A DNA stretch of 58,867 bases from the IMG/VR virus record IMGVR_UViG_3300049203_000265, positions 1 to 58,867 of that record; one strand, given 5' to 3'. The stretch comes from a virus. Under the pieces are notes generated by a model. It worked only from the letters and a program-made list of their open reading frames with translations, was not told the origin of the DNA and made no database searches. This document shows positions 49,297 to 56,493 of the stretch, piece by piece. The number at the start of each line of letters is the position of its first letter. The stretch's first letter is position 1. The translations under genes and the position numbers were made by a program.

Positions 49297-49613
49297 GCAA
49301 GCTCGTGAACCTCTTCGAACCATTCACGCCGGTGCAGGAGATTTCGACCGGCACGGTGTTCCTCGGAGCGGCCAACCGCCCGTGGCAAGAGCCGCCGAAC
49401 TTCGACCCGCAGAGCCAGCCCGACCCTGTGGCCGGCGACCTGTGCTGGTACTTCCTGAAGGACAGCGACTCTCCGTGGCCGCGCCTCGCGCACCGCCCGG
49501 TGAGGGTGTACGACGTCAGGCCGGATTGGGTACTGGAGGCGTACGAGGGCAACACCCCGGACGCAACGAAGATGGCCACGTTCAAGCGGCTCTACCGGAG
49601 GGTTACGTCATGA
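49293..49613 (+). CDS. Hypothetical protein, 106 aa
   Basis: It is coupled to the previous and next genes. The protein is Pro- and Trp-rich (NRPWQEPPNFDPQSQPDP, CWYFLKDSDSPWPRL), with a C-terminal helix (KMATFKRLYRRVTS). No family is recognised. Confidence 0.55.
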   Translation: MSKLVNLFEPFTPVQEISTGTVFLGAANRPWQEPPNFDPQSQPDPVAGDLCWYFLKDSDSPWPRLAHRPVRVYDVRPDWVLEAYEGNTPDATKMATFKRLYRRVTS

Positions 49614-50023
49614 GCCCGTACCAGCTCTGTCAGGAGCTCGCCGTTCAGCACGAGCCCAAACTGTGGCGACTGATCACGGCCTGCGCACTGCTCAACAAGA
49701 CGAGCGGCAATCAGGTCCGCCCGATGATCGAGCGGTTCTGGGAGCTGTGCGGCGAGCCGGCGAAGTGCATCCACAACGTGCGCACCGCGGAGGTAGCGAC
49801 CCTGCTACAGCCTCTTGGCCTGTACACGCGACGGGCATCGCTCCTCGCGCGGATGGCGGACGACTACCTGTCCGGAATACCACTCGAGCGCACCGCCGGC
49901 GTGGGCAAGTACGCCCTCGACTCGGTGAAGGTCTTTATCGAGGGTCACTCCGACGTGGTCACCGACGACCCGTGGATCAGCAAGTATTTGGAGTGGCGCA
50001 GGTCGCCGGAGTGCACGGAGTGA
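49610..50023 (+). CDS. HhH-GPD DNA glycosylase, MBD4-like
   Basis: The 137-residue protein has LITACALLNKTSG, LLQPLGLYTRRASLLARMADDYLSG and the helix-hairpin-helix GVGKYALDS (residues 97-105). DDPWISKYLEWR (from Asp119) follows. This order and the final KYLEWR closely resemble the catalytic domain of mismatch-specific MBD4-type glycosylases, which remove T or 5-hydroxymethyl-U opposite G. It is compact but contains the whole helix-hairpin-helix core and the aspartate position. Confidence 0.75.
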   Translation: MSPYQLCQELAVQHEPKLWRLITACALLNKTSGNQVRPMIERFWELCGEPAKCIHNVRTAEVATLLQPLGLYTRRASLLARMADDYLSGIPLERTAGVGKYALDSVKVFIEGHSDVVTDDPWISKYLEWRRSPECTE

Positions 50024-50241
50024 ACACATTCTTCGTCAAGATCAAGGGCCGCAAGGAGTACGTCCGTGACGACGAGGTCCGCCACGACTGGGAAGCCGGC
50101 GTGGAGTTCAAGTCGCACCTCACCGACGAGCCGGTCACAGTGAAGGACGAGCTGCGCATGCGCATGGCCGGCTTCACGGAGCTGTGGATCGTGTGGTGGG
50201 ACGGCGAGCGGGTCCGCCACGTCAAGAAGGAACTGAAATGA
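50020..50241 (+). CDS. Hypothetical protein, 73 aa
   Basis: It overlaps the glycosylase stop (GTGA). The small alpha/beta protein has FFVKIKGRKEYVRDDEVRHDWEAGVEF and FTELWIVWWDGERVRHV. Function unknown. Confidence 0.55.
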   Translation: MNTFFVKIKGRKEYVRDDEVRHDWEAGVEFKSHLTDEPVTVKDELRMRMAGFTELWIVWWDGERVRHVKKELK

Positions 50242-50459
50242 GCGATCCCGCGATCGACTGGGAACCTCTCCAGAAGTATAAGAAGGACACGGTCGAGTGT
50301 CACTGCGGCACCGTCTACATGTCCCACAGCAAGGGCGTGATCCACGAAAAACAGTTCGCGGTCTACACGCAAGAGCCCTGCCCCAAGTGCGGCAGTTACA
50401 TCAACCCACGACGGGTCTCCAGCCTCGTAGAGCCATGGGACATTCCAGCAAAGAGATGA
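50238..50459 (+). CDS. Zinc-ribbon small protein, 73 aa
   Basis: Two knuckles, ECHCGTVY and PCPKCGSY, about 38 residues apart form a zinc-ribbon pattern. It is in a run of ATGA-coupled small genes. A nucleic-acid-binding or adaptor role is possible. Confidence 0.6.
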   Translation: MSDPAIDWEPLQKYKKDTVECHCGTVYMSHSKGVIHEKQFAVYTQEPCPKCGSYINPRRVSSLVEPWDIPAKR

Positions 50460-50659
50460 GCACCTACGGCGACGACTTCGTGTCGTCCATGAAGCACGCG
50501 GCCAACGAGCGCCACGCCCGAGCCATCTACGGCCGCCTCATGATGAGGATCTGGTCAGTGGCCCACATCGGGTGGCCCAAACTCCTGTCGTCGTGGAACG
50601 ACGACGTCGAGCGGGTCGAGCGCGTGGCGAAGGAGCGGGGATTCGACCTGTCCAGGTGA
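50456..50659 (+). CDS. Hypothetical helical protein, 67 aa
   Basis: It is coupled by ATGA. Mostly helical and amphipathic (SSMKHAANERHARAIYGRLMMRIWSVAHIGWPKLLSSWNDDVERVERV). No family is recognised. Confidence 0.5.
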   Translation: MSTYGDDFVSSMKHAANERHARAIYGRLMMRIWSVAHIGWPKLLSSWNDDVERVERVAKERGFDLSR

Positions 50660-50662
50660 CCG

Positions 50663-50905
50663 ATGCCGCATCCCGATCCGAAGTGTGCGGGGTGCGGCCG
50701 GCGCCCCAGCACGTGCACCTGTCTCGGCGGGCCGTCGTACAGCATATCCGGCTACGTGTGGACCTGCCGGAGTGACCCTCGCATCAGGGCCTGGGTCGCG
50801 ACCGATCCCCCGGGCCTCCGACAGCGGGTTAGATTATCCGCGATCAAACTGTTGTACAAGGAGAGCATGGGCGGCGTAAGATACTACTATCGCGATAACA
50901 CTTGA
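50663..50905 (+). CDS. Cysteine-rich small protein, 80 aa
   Basis: The protein begins MPHPDPKCAGCGRRPSTCTCLGG, a four-cysteine knuckle. Its last third runs through the boxed promoter at 50842-50882, so either the promoter lies inside the gene or the true gene is shorter. Function unknown. Confidence 0.45.
   Translation: MPHPDPKCAGCGRRPSTCTCLGGPSYSISGYVWTCRSDPRIRAWVATDPPGLRQRVRLSAIKLLYKESMGGVRYYYRDNT
50842..50882 (+). promoter_or_regulatory. Boxed promoter inside a 3' gene end
   Basis: Box GATCAAA (50842-50848), -35 TGTACA (50853-50858), 18-bp spacer, -10 TAAGAT (50877-50882). It precedes CGGAGG and the gene at 50921. Confidence 0.7.
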
Positions 50906-50920
50906 TCGGAGGTAACCGCG

Positions 50921-51217
50921 ATGAAAGTAGCCAACCGGACCGTCGTGATCCCACCCCAACTGGACGGCGACGGAAGGGCCGCCGTGCCCGTCACCCTCGA
51001 ACGGGAGTGCGTGCTCTACGGCACGCGCCCCGTGCCCAACCTGCGGTACGGGCACGTGAGAAACTGCATCGAGCGCTTCGTCGAGACGCGCCGCTCAGTC
51101 CACAGTCAACTCGGCGGCATGCTGTGGATCGTGCTGTGGTTCTGCCAGCTCAACAAGCTGCGCTACACCATGATGGCGGACCCGAACCACGGGTACGTCG
51201 TGGAGCTGCTGCCGTGA
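50921..51217 (+). CDS. Hypothetical protein, 98 aa
   Basis: A clear CGGAGG ribosome site lies upstream. Strand-rich N-terminus (TVVIPPQLDGDGRAAVPVTLERECVLYG) and hydrophobic helix (LGGMLWIVLWFCQLNKL), which may touch a membrane. Function unknown. Confidence 0.55.
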   Translation: MKVANRTVVIPPQLDGDGRAAVPVTLERECVLYGTRPVPNLRYGHVRNCIERFVETRRSVHSQLGGMLWIVLWFCQLNKLRYTMMADPNHGYVVELLP

Positions 51218-51495
51218 GGGCCCGCCGCAAGTCGGCTCCCGTCACGGCGGAGCGCCCCTTCGAGACCGACTACGCCGGAGCCTGGCACGGCCGGTGCAAG
51301 TCGCGCGAGTCCGCCGTGAACGCGGCATCCAAGCACATCCAGAGCGACGGCTACGCGAAGTGCACGGTCACCGACCTGCGCACGAACTACATCGTCGCCG
51401 AGGTGTTCCGCGAAGGTCAGTACGGGTTCCGCGTCAAGTTGTACGGGACGCCGCTCATGCCAGTCCGCCGCCCGAACCTGCGGAGAGTCAAGTGA
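51214..51495 (+). CDS. Hypothetical basic protein, 93 aa
   Basis: GTG overlaps the previous stop. Basic termini and a central ESAVNAASKHIQSDGYAKCTVTDL segment suggest a small RNA- or DNA-binding fold, but no family is certain. Confidence 0.5.
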   Translation: MRARRKSAPVTAERPFETDYAGAWHGRCKSRESAVNAASKHIQSDGYAKCTVTDLRTNYIVAEVFREGQYGFRVKLYGTPLMPVRRPNLRRVK

Positions 51496-51659
51496 GAGCC
51501 GCTCTCATCGTCGCCCTCCTCCTGGCCGCCTGCGGCGGAGGAGATCCCTGCGCCGACGGGTACGAGTGGGCCGAGTCGCTCGGGCAGTGCGTGCGCTGCC
51601 CGCCCGGGTTTCACTGGAACGATCGCGCTGGCAAGTGCCAGGGAGGTGCGGTGTCATGA
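51492..51659 (+). CDS. Small cysteine-rich lipoprotein
   Basis: GTG overlaps the previous stop. A 14-residue signal (VRAALIVALLLAAC) ends in a good lipobox LAAC, so Cys14 would be lipidated. The mature part has four further cysteines (DPCADG, GQCVRCPP, GKCQGG) around aromatic residues, a compact disulfide-bonded knot. Early phage lipoproteins of this size can block superinfection by the same phage, but that is inference. Confidence 0.65.
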   Translation: MRAALIVALLLAACGGGDPCADGYEWAESLGQCVRCPPGFHWNDRAGKCQGGAVS

Positions 51660-51919
51660 GCTTCTTCTGGGTCCAATTCTCCGGACCGTCCGACGTCGCG
51701 TCCAGAATCCACGACGGCTGCACCGTCCGGGCCAAGGACAAGGACGAAGCCGTGGTGGTCGCCACGCAGGAGACCGGCAAAGTCGTCGTGAGGGCCGACT
51801 TTCTGCCGTACCCGGCGCACCCCTACATCAGGAGCGACGGCCACCCGACGTTCTGCCACGACCCGGAGCGGTGCCGCGGCCGGACCAGTTGCCCGAAGTC
51901 GTACGCCTGCTCGGAGTAG
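51656..51919 (+). CDS. Small conserved phage protein with a C-terminal cysteine/histidine motif
   Basis: It overlaps the lipoprotein gene. The C-terminus CHDPERCRGRTSCPKSYACSE is a cysteine-rich motif recurrent in small phage proteins. The body is beta-rich with KDKDEAVVVATQETG. Metal binding is likely; the role is unknown. Confidence 0.6.
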   Translation: MSFFWVQFSGPSDVASRIHDGCTVRAKDKDEAVVVATQETGKVVVRADFLPYPAHPYIRSDGHPTFCHDPERCRGRTSCPKSYACSE

Positions 51920-51923
51920 CGAA

Positions 51924-52529
51924 GTGAAAGTCATCGAGGCCATCCAGAACATCGCCGCCGTCAAGGGCGTGCGCTACGCCCGCAACTGTGCGGTCGTGGC
52001 GAGCGCCCTCGACCTCATCCTCCAGATGGAGACGGCCCTCAGACAGGGGCAGAAGCTCGAGCCGGACACGCCCGCCGAGACGAACCTCATCCTGTCCCGT
52101 AACATGACGACGGTCAACCTTCTGAAGGCGCTCGGCGTCGACCTCGCCGACGTGAACACGATCATACAGATCGCCGAGGCTGACGGCTCGGAGGTCAACC
52201 GGGCCATGTCGGAGGACGGCCTCGTCGGCCTCGGCCGCGTGCTGACCAAGTGGTCGCGCGAGATGAACCGCCCTGAGACCGAGGTCCAGCCCGACCTCAT
52301 GGGGTTCAGCGCCGAGGGCCGGGTCATGCGCCTCGTCCGCCGCGGAGTGCTCCTCAAGATGCACGACGTGGTCAGCACGGCGGACGGTACTCGAGAGGTG
52401 GTGGGCGGTTCCCCCGGGACAGACTCCGTCCTGCTGTACCGACCGGGCGGCGTGACCACCGAGCATCGCACATCGCACATCGAGGCCCAGTGGCTCGAGG
52501 TGCAACCCGACAACAACCCGTCTTTCTGA
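51924..52529 (+). CDS. Hypothetical protein, 201 aa
   Basis: GTG start with CGGAG upstream. N-terminal half helical (IQNIAAVKGVRYARNCAVVASALDLILQMETALRQGQ), C-terminal part strand-rich. The DNA near 52463-52481 contains a CATCGCACATCG repeat echoed in non-coding regions, though here it is coding. No family is recognised. Confidence 0.55.
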   Translation: MKVIEAIQNIAAVKGVRYARNCAVVASALDLILQMETALRQGQKLEPDTPAETNLILSRNMTTVNLLKALGVDLADVNTIIQIAEADGSEVNRAMSEDGLVGLGRVLTKWSREMNRPETEVQPDLMGFSAEGRVMRLVRRGVLLKMHDVVSTADGTREVVGGSPGTDSVLLYRPGGVTTEHRTSHIEAQWLEVQPDNNPSF

Positions 52530-52542
52530 CAAGGAGCTTCAC

Positions 52543-53169
52543 ATGGGAACCGACATTCACGCAGTATTTCAGGCCCGCACGCCGACCGGGTGGAAGGACG
52601 TGCCCTCCAAGTACCGAGAGGAGCGGCACTACCAGCTCTTCGCGGTGTTGGCCGACGTGCGCAACGGCCGCGGCTTCGCCGGCATCCCGACGGGCGAGGT
52701 TGTGACCCCGATCGCCGAGCCGAGGGGGCTCCCCGACGACTTCGAGATGTCGGCCGACTGCCACCCCGTGGCGACGCTCGAGTTGCTCGGCCGCCGAGCC
52801 GAGTGGCACGAGCCGAACGAGCCTCTCGAGGTATGGATGGGCGACCACTCGTACAGCTGGCTCACGGCCGACGAGATTCTCGCATGGTCACCGCCCCGGG
52901 TGCTGAAGACAGGTATCATCGACCGCAAGGACTACGAGACGTGGGACCACAAGACGCCGCCGTCCAGTTACTGCGGTGGGATCAGCGGACCCAACGTCGT
53001 CGTAGTCAGGGACAACAAGCGAGAGCTCGAGACCAATCCGAAGTGGACGCACGTCCGCGTCGAGTGGGAGGCTGACCTCAGGGAAGAGCTTTCGTACTTC
53101 ATCGAAGAGATAGCGAGGCTGCGGGCCGAGCACGGCGACGTGCGGATGGTCTTCGGGTTCGACAGCTGA
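52543..53169 (+). CDS. Conserved protein of unknown function (MGTDIH family)
   Basis: AAGGAG precedes the ATG. The protein begins MGTDIHAVFQARTPTGWKDVP and contains RHYQLFAVLADVRNGRGFAGIPTG, IAEPRGLPDDF and WMGDHSYSWLTADEI. These phrases recur in phage and bacterial proteins of unknown function. Several conserved acidic, His and Trp residues suggest an enzyme or binding protein. Confidence 0.7.
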   Translation: MGTDIHAVFQARTPTGWKDVPSKYREERHYQLFAVLADVRNGRGFAGIPTGEVVTPIAEPRGLPDDFEMSADCHPVATLELLGRRAEWHEPNEPLEVWMGDHSYSWLTADEILAWSPPRVLKTGIIDRKDYETWDHKTPPSSYCGGISGPNVVVVRDNKRELETNPKWTHVRVEWEADLREELSYFIEEIARLRAEHGDVRMVFGFDS

Positions 53170-53170
53170 C

Positions 53171-53317
53171 GTGGCCGACGACTGGTACAAGCCCGTGGCG
53201 TGCGTGGCAGCCGGAGTTGCCGCCGGCGCGCTCGCGTGGCTGCTCGGGGCGGACGCCGTTACGTCCGTCGTGCTGGGAACGGTCGTCTTCGCGGGCTTTG
53301 CAATATTTTCCTCCTAA
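53171..53317 (+). CDS. 48-residue two-TM membrane protein
   Basis: The GTG one base after the previous stop opens a 48-codon frame with two hydrophobic segments (VACVAAGVAAGALAWLLG and VTSVVLGTVVFAGFAIF) and a short loop. Small size and topology suggest a membrane effector. Function unknown. Confidence 0.5.
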   Translation: MADDWYKPVACVAAGVAAGALAWLLGADAVTSVVLGTVVFAGFAIFSS

Positions 53318-53365
53318 AAGGAGTAACAAAGTTACACCTCGTCACGGATCCTATTCGGAATCAGG

Positions 53366-53394
53366 TGGCAGGGGTGGCCAGGGGGCAGTACAAT
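53366..53394 (+). promoter_or_regulatory. Possible unboxed promoter
   Basis: TACAAT (53389-53394) is preceded at 17 bp by TGGCAG, a weak -35. No GATCAAA box lies upstream. It would transcribe the HTH-like gene at 53423, leaving a short leader with GGAG. Confidence 0.4.
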
Positions 53395-53422
53395 ATCGTT
53401 ACGATCAACTCGGAGTTAGCAC

Positions 53423-53860
53423 ATGACGGGGACACCTGAACTGACGGGACTGGCCAAACTGGAGCAGATGGAGGCTCCGGAGCGGGTCCGGAAGGCCGCG
53501 ATCAAGTCGGCCGAGGCGATGGCCGCGGCGCTCGACCTGGGCAACCGGGTCGCCGAGATGGAGGCGAGGTTCGAAAAGTTCGTCCTGGAGGAGCACCTGC
53601 CGCTACTCGACCGCCTCGACGCCATCGAGCGGCGCCTGATGGCCCGCAACAAGTCCAGCTCCACCAAGCGGGACATGACGGACGACGACGCCAAGGAGGT
53701 GCTGATCGGCGCCTACAAGGACATGTCGCACAAGACGGCCGAGGGCGCGTCGAACCTCACCTACGCGCAGGTCTACTCGTGTCGGCTGGAGTACACCTTC
53801 AAGCACGTACACAAGGAACTGAGACAGGCCGGCTGGAAGAACCCGTGGGCTAAGAAATAG
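53423..53860 (+). CDS. Small DNA-binding-like protein (coiled coil plus HTH), paralogue 2
   Basis: The 145-residue protein has a longer N-terminal coiled coil (residues about 20-70) and then a C-terminal domain. That domain shares RDMTDDDA, DM, TYAQVYSCRLEYTFKHVHKE and WAKK with the leftward protein at 668-982. The two are clear paralogues at opposite ends of the genome. A regulator of the boxed or unboxed promoters is a reasonable hypothesis. Confidence 0.7.
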   Translation: MTGTPELTGLAKLEQMEAPERVRKAAIKSAEAMAAALDLGNRVAEMEARFEKFVLEEHLPLLDRLDAIERRLMARNKSSSTKRDMTDDDAKEVLIGAYKDMSHKTAEGASNLTYAQVYSCRLEYTFKHVHKELRQAGWKNPWAKK

Positions 53861-53869
53861 ATAGTCCTC

Positions 53870-53909
53870 GATCAAATGTGTGTACATCCGCGTCCGGGAG
53901 CAGTACAAT
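53870..53909 (+). promoter_or_regulatory. Boxed promoter
   Basis: Box GATCAAA (53870-53876), -35 TGTACA (53881-53886), 17-bp spacer, -10 TACAAT (53904-53909). The leader ends in a 6-bp hairpin TCGCAC/GTGCGA (53936-53953) five bases before the ATG at 53958. Confidence 0.82.
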
Positions 53910-53957
53910 AGCTCTAGGCGCGCGGATGTCGCGCGTCGCACATCGGAGTGCGAACCA

Positions 53958-54269
53958 ATGAAAGTCTTCATCCCCCATCCGGACGTTCCACAGTGGAACG
54001 CTCACAGCATCCACGTGATGCGGATGCTCGGCCTCCGACCGGGCGGGCACCTCCCCGCCGAGGGCATGCCCGTCCGGGTGATCCAGGGCATCAAGGTCTG
54101 GGTGACTCCGTACGTGGCGCGCACGTACGTCGAGCCCTGGTCTGGCATGGCGAGGCGCGTGAAATCGTCCAAGCACCGCGTAATGGCCGAGTGCCCGCAC
54201 TGCGGCAAGCACCTGTCCGCGGGGCGCCTGCACCAGCACAAGTGCAAGACGCCGGGAGAGCGCACGTGA
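53958..54269 (+). CDS. Zinc-finger-like protein, 103 aa
   Basis: The C-terminal part, CPHCGKHLSAGRLHQHKC, is a two-cysteine, two-histidine-like finger. The N-terminal part has PVRVIQGIKVWVTPYVARTYVEPW. It follows a boxed promoter and a leader hairpin that may hide the ribosome site. Confidence 0.6.
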   Translation: MKVFIPHPDVPQWNAHSIHVMRMLGLRPGGHLPAEGMPVRVIQGIKVWVTPYVARTYVEPWSGMARRVKSSKHRVMAECPHCGKHLSAGRLHQHKCKTPGERT

Positions 54270-54385
54270 AGTGCGCGAAGTGCGGCGCGAAGCGGTGGGC
54301 GCCGTGCCTGGGAGTCCGCGGAAAGCCGAGGTCGTCGGTCCACATCGAGCGGTGGTCGAGGCTCCTGAATCGGAGACAGAAATGA
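54266..54385 (+). CDS. 39-residue zinc-ribbon peptide
   Basis: GTG overlaps the previous stop. The small protein CAKCGAKRWAPCLGVRGKP with a later HIERW segment is a recognisable mini zinc-ribbon found in other phages. Coupled on both sides. Confidence 0.55.
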   Translation: MKCAKCGAKRWAPCLGVRGKPRSSVHIERWSRLLNRRQK

Positions 54386-54636
54386 AGAACTACACTGTGG
54401 TCCTCCTCGTGCCAGAGTACATGTGCGTCGAGGCGGCGTACGGTCAGGAGATCTACGTCTCGCTCACCCGAGGCGACAGCACCGTCGAGGCGATAGACCG
54501 TGCCAAGGACGAGGCGTACGCGGCCCACATGAGCGACCGTCCCGAGGTAATGCCCGAGAGCCCCAAGGATTACAAGCTTTGCGTGATGTTCGAGGGCCAC
54601 CACGACGTCGCGCTCTTCGGATGGCAGGCCCACTGA
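54382..54636 (+). CDS. Hypothetical protein, 84 aa
   Basis: It is coupled by ATGA. Small alpha/beta protein (YTVVLLVPEYMCVEAAYG, STVEAIDRAKDEAYAAHM, YKLCVMFEGHHDVALFGW). No family is certain. Confidence 0.55.
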   Translation: MKNYTVVLLVPEYMCVEAAYGQEIYVSLTRGDSTVEAIDRAKDEAYAAHMSDRPEVMPESPKDYKLCVMFEGHHDVALFGWQAH

Positions 54637-54654
54637 CATGATCGGAGCGGTGAA

Positions 54655-54744
54655 ATGATGTACTTCATGTTCTTCTCGGGCATGACCGCCGGCATGATGC
54701 TTGGCGCGGCGATTACCATGTGGTGCTATAGGCAACGCAAATGA
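54655..54744 (+). CDS. 29-residue single-TM peptide
   Basis: GGAG lies 7 nt upstream of ATG-ATG. The peptide is methionine-rich and hydrophobic (MMYFMFFSGMTAGMMLGAAI), ending in CYRQRK, a membrane helix with a basic tail. It overlaps the next start. Function unknown. Confidence 0.5.
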   Translation: MMYFMFFSGMTAGMMLGAAITMWCYRQRK

Positions 54745-55040
54745 CCAAAGTCGTCCCCACCCCCGACGAGTACTTCCGGGCCCACCCGCTCAAGACCTGC
54801 GAGCGGTGCGAGGTCGAGAAGCCCAACAACTTCGAGAACTTCCCGAAGCGGCTGTACAAGACCCGCTTCTGGTTCATCACGGCCAACGTGTGCTTCGCGT
54901 GCCGCACCGCCAAGTCGGCGGCGACCCGCAGCATGAACCGCAAGGCCGGCCTCCCCGACGCCGACCTGGCGATAACGGCCATCGCCGACGCGGTGGCGTC
55001 CCGACCCATCTCCCCCGACGAGTGGGAACAGAACCTCTGA
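54741..55040 (+). CDS. Zinc-binding-like protein, 99 aa
   Basis: The pairs CERCE and CFAC about 30 residues apart form a zinc-ribbon pattern (KTCERCEVEKPNNFENFPKR and NVCFACRTAKS). A helical, acidic tail follows. Similar small proteins occur in many phages and may bind nucleic acid. Confidence 0.6.
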   Translation: MTKVVPTPDEYFRAHPLKTCERCEVEKPNNFENFPKRLYKTRFWFITANVCFACRTAKSAATRSMNRKAGLPDADLAITAIADAVASRPISPDEWEQNL

Positions 55041-55050
55041 GAGGAACGCA

Positions 55051-55440
55051 GTGAACAGATTTATCCTCGTGACCGTCAAGGTCAAGCTCCCGGTCACCGA
55101 CCTCGCGAACTGGGACGACCCGGACTCCGGCCCCGCGACCGACGTGCGGACCGCGGCCCTCTACCAGCAGAAGTGGTACGAGGACGGCAGTGTCGACCTG
55201 ATCGAGACGATTGCCATGGCCGACAAGGAGAACATCGAGGTCTCCTGCCACGGCTTCGACCTGCCGGTCGTGCCCGAAGTGCCGACCCCGGCCCAGCGCG
55301 CGATGCTCGCGGCCAACGCTCCGGGCAAAGCGCCAGGCCGCCCGGTCGACGGCCTCGGTCCGGCCATACCCGCCGAGCCGCCGGGAGCAGTGCCGGCCCC
55401 TCCGCCCGAGGCGGACGGCTCCCCCGGGAGGCAGCCGTGA
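55051..55440 (+). CDS. Hypothetical protein with a proline-rich tail, 129 aa
   Basis: AGAGGAACG precedes the GTG. The N-terminal 75 residues are alpha/beta (ILVTVKVKLPVTDLANW), and the last 50 residues are rich in Pro, Ala and Gly (PTPAQRAMLAANAPGKAPGRP). Function unknown. Confidence 0.55.
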   Translation: MNRFILVTVKVKLPVTDLANWDDPDSGPATDVRTAALYQQKWYEDGSVDLIETIAMADKENIEVSCHGFDLPVVPEVPTPAQRAMLAANAPGKAPGRPVDGLGPAIPAEPPGAVPAPPPEADGSPGRQP

Positions 55441-56486
55441 ACGAGCTGAACGTCAGAGCGTTCGCCAAGTGCGACGGCACGGACGAGACCGCCGCGCTGA
55501 AGCGCGCGATCGACGTGGCCAGGTACCACAAAGTCGAGCTCCTCGTGCCGGCCAACACGGCCGTGCACTACTCCGAGGTCCTGACCCTCGACGGGGTGTC
55601 CGTCCGGGGCTTCGACGACACCTCGCAGCTCATCGCCCTCAACGAGGCCAAAGCCGCGATCGTCGTGCGCGGCAAGGGGCCGTCTCTGCGGAACCTCAGG
55701 CTCGGCATGGTGCCGAACCCGACCGCCCGCAAGGCGCCCTTCGAGTTCAGCCGCGTGGCGGTGCTGTGGGCCCAGGACTGGCACCTGGCCGACCTGCTCA
55801 TCGAGCGGGCCGCCGGCTGCGGCATCATCTCGTCCCGCGGCAGCTGCAACGGGTGGATCGAGAGCGTGACCGTGCGCGGCACCCTCGCCGACGCGGTCCA
55901 CATGACGGACGGCACGTCTCACGTGACCGTCTTCGACTGCGACGCCGAGGGCTGCGGCGACGACGGGATCGCCGTGGTCAGCAAGCGGGAACAGGCCGCG
56001 ATCTGCTCCAACATCCGCGCCTACCACAACCGCGTGCGCAACAGCCGGGGCGGCCGGGGGCTCACCGTGGTGGGCGGTCAGGACGTGGCCTACACCGACA
56101 ACTTCGTCGAGAACGTCCTCTCCGGCGCCGGCATCCTGGTGGCGCAGGAGGACGCGTACACGACCCGCGGCTGCAAGAACGTCACGGTAGCCAACAACAC
56201 GGTCCGCAACTGCGGGAACGTGGCGAACGGGCACACCATGGTCATGGTCCACTCGTCTGGTACGGAGCCGAACGAGGGCGTGCTCGTGTCGCGCAACCTC
56301 GCCGAGCAGACCACGACCGACGGATGGGCGACGCCCACGCCCTACGGCTACCGCGCGACGGGACCGGGGTCGAACATCGAGCTCAGCGGAAACGTCTACG
56401 TCGGGCCGCCCGACCGGGCGCGCGGGAACGTCTCCTCGGCGCTCTGGACGCCGTACACCGGCGGCCCGGTCGGGGTGATGTCGTGA
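55437..56486 (+). CDS. Right-handed beta-helix protein, pectate-lyase-like
   Basis: GGGAGG precedes the GTG, which overlaps the previous stop. The 349-residue protein starts LNVRAFAKCDGTDETAALKRAID, the usual entry of phage beta-helix spikes. Many short coils follow (GGRGLTVVGGQDVAYTDNFVENVLSGAGILVAQED, NVTVANNTVRNCGNVANGH). Such domains bind or cut polysaccharides. Its position among early-type genes, not with the tail, is unusual. No catalytic triad is evident. Confidence 0.72.
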   Translation: MNELNVRAFAKCDGTDETAALKRAIDVARYHKVELLVPANTAVHYSEVLTLDGVSVRGFDDTSQLIALNEAKAAIVVRGKGPSLRNLRLGMVPNPTARKAPFEFSRVAVLWAQDWHLADLLIERAAGCGIISSRGSCNGWIESVTVRGTLADAVHMTDGTSHVTVFDCDAEGCGDDGIAVVSKREQAAICSNIRAYHNRVRNSRGGRGLTVVGGQDVAYTDNFVENVLSGAGILVAQEDAYTTRGCKNVTVANNTVRNCGNVANGHTMVMVHSSGTEPNEGVLVSRNLAEQTTTDGWATPTPYGYRATGPGSNIELSGNVYVGPPDRARGNVSSALWTPYTGGPVGVMS

Positions 56487-56493
56487 GCGGAGT

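Noticed and set aside
52463-52481. CATCGCACATCG repeats as a regulatory site
   Set aside because: Similar motifs occur in non-coding DNA at 53936, 58306 and 58791, but this copy is inside a convincing gene and the motif is short, so no function is claimed.
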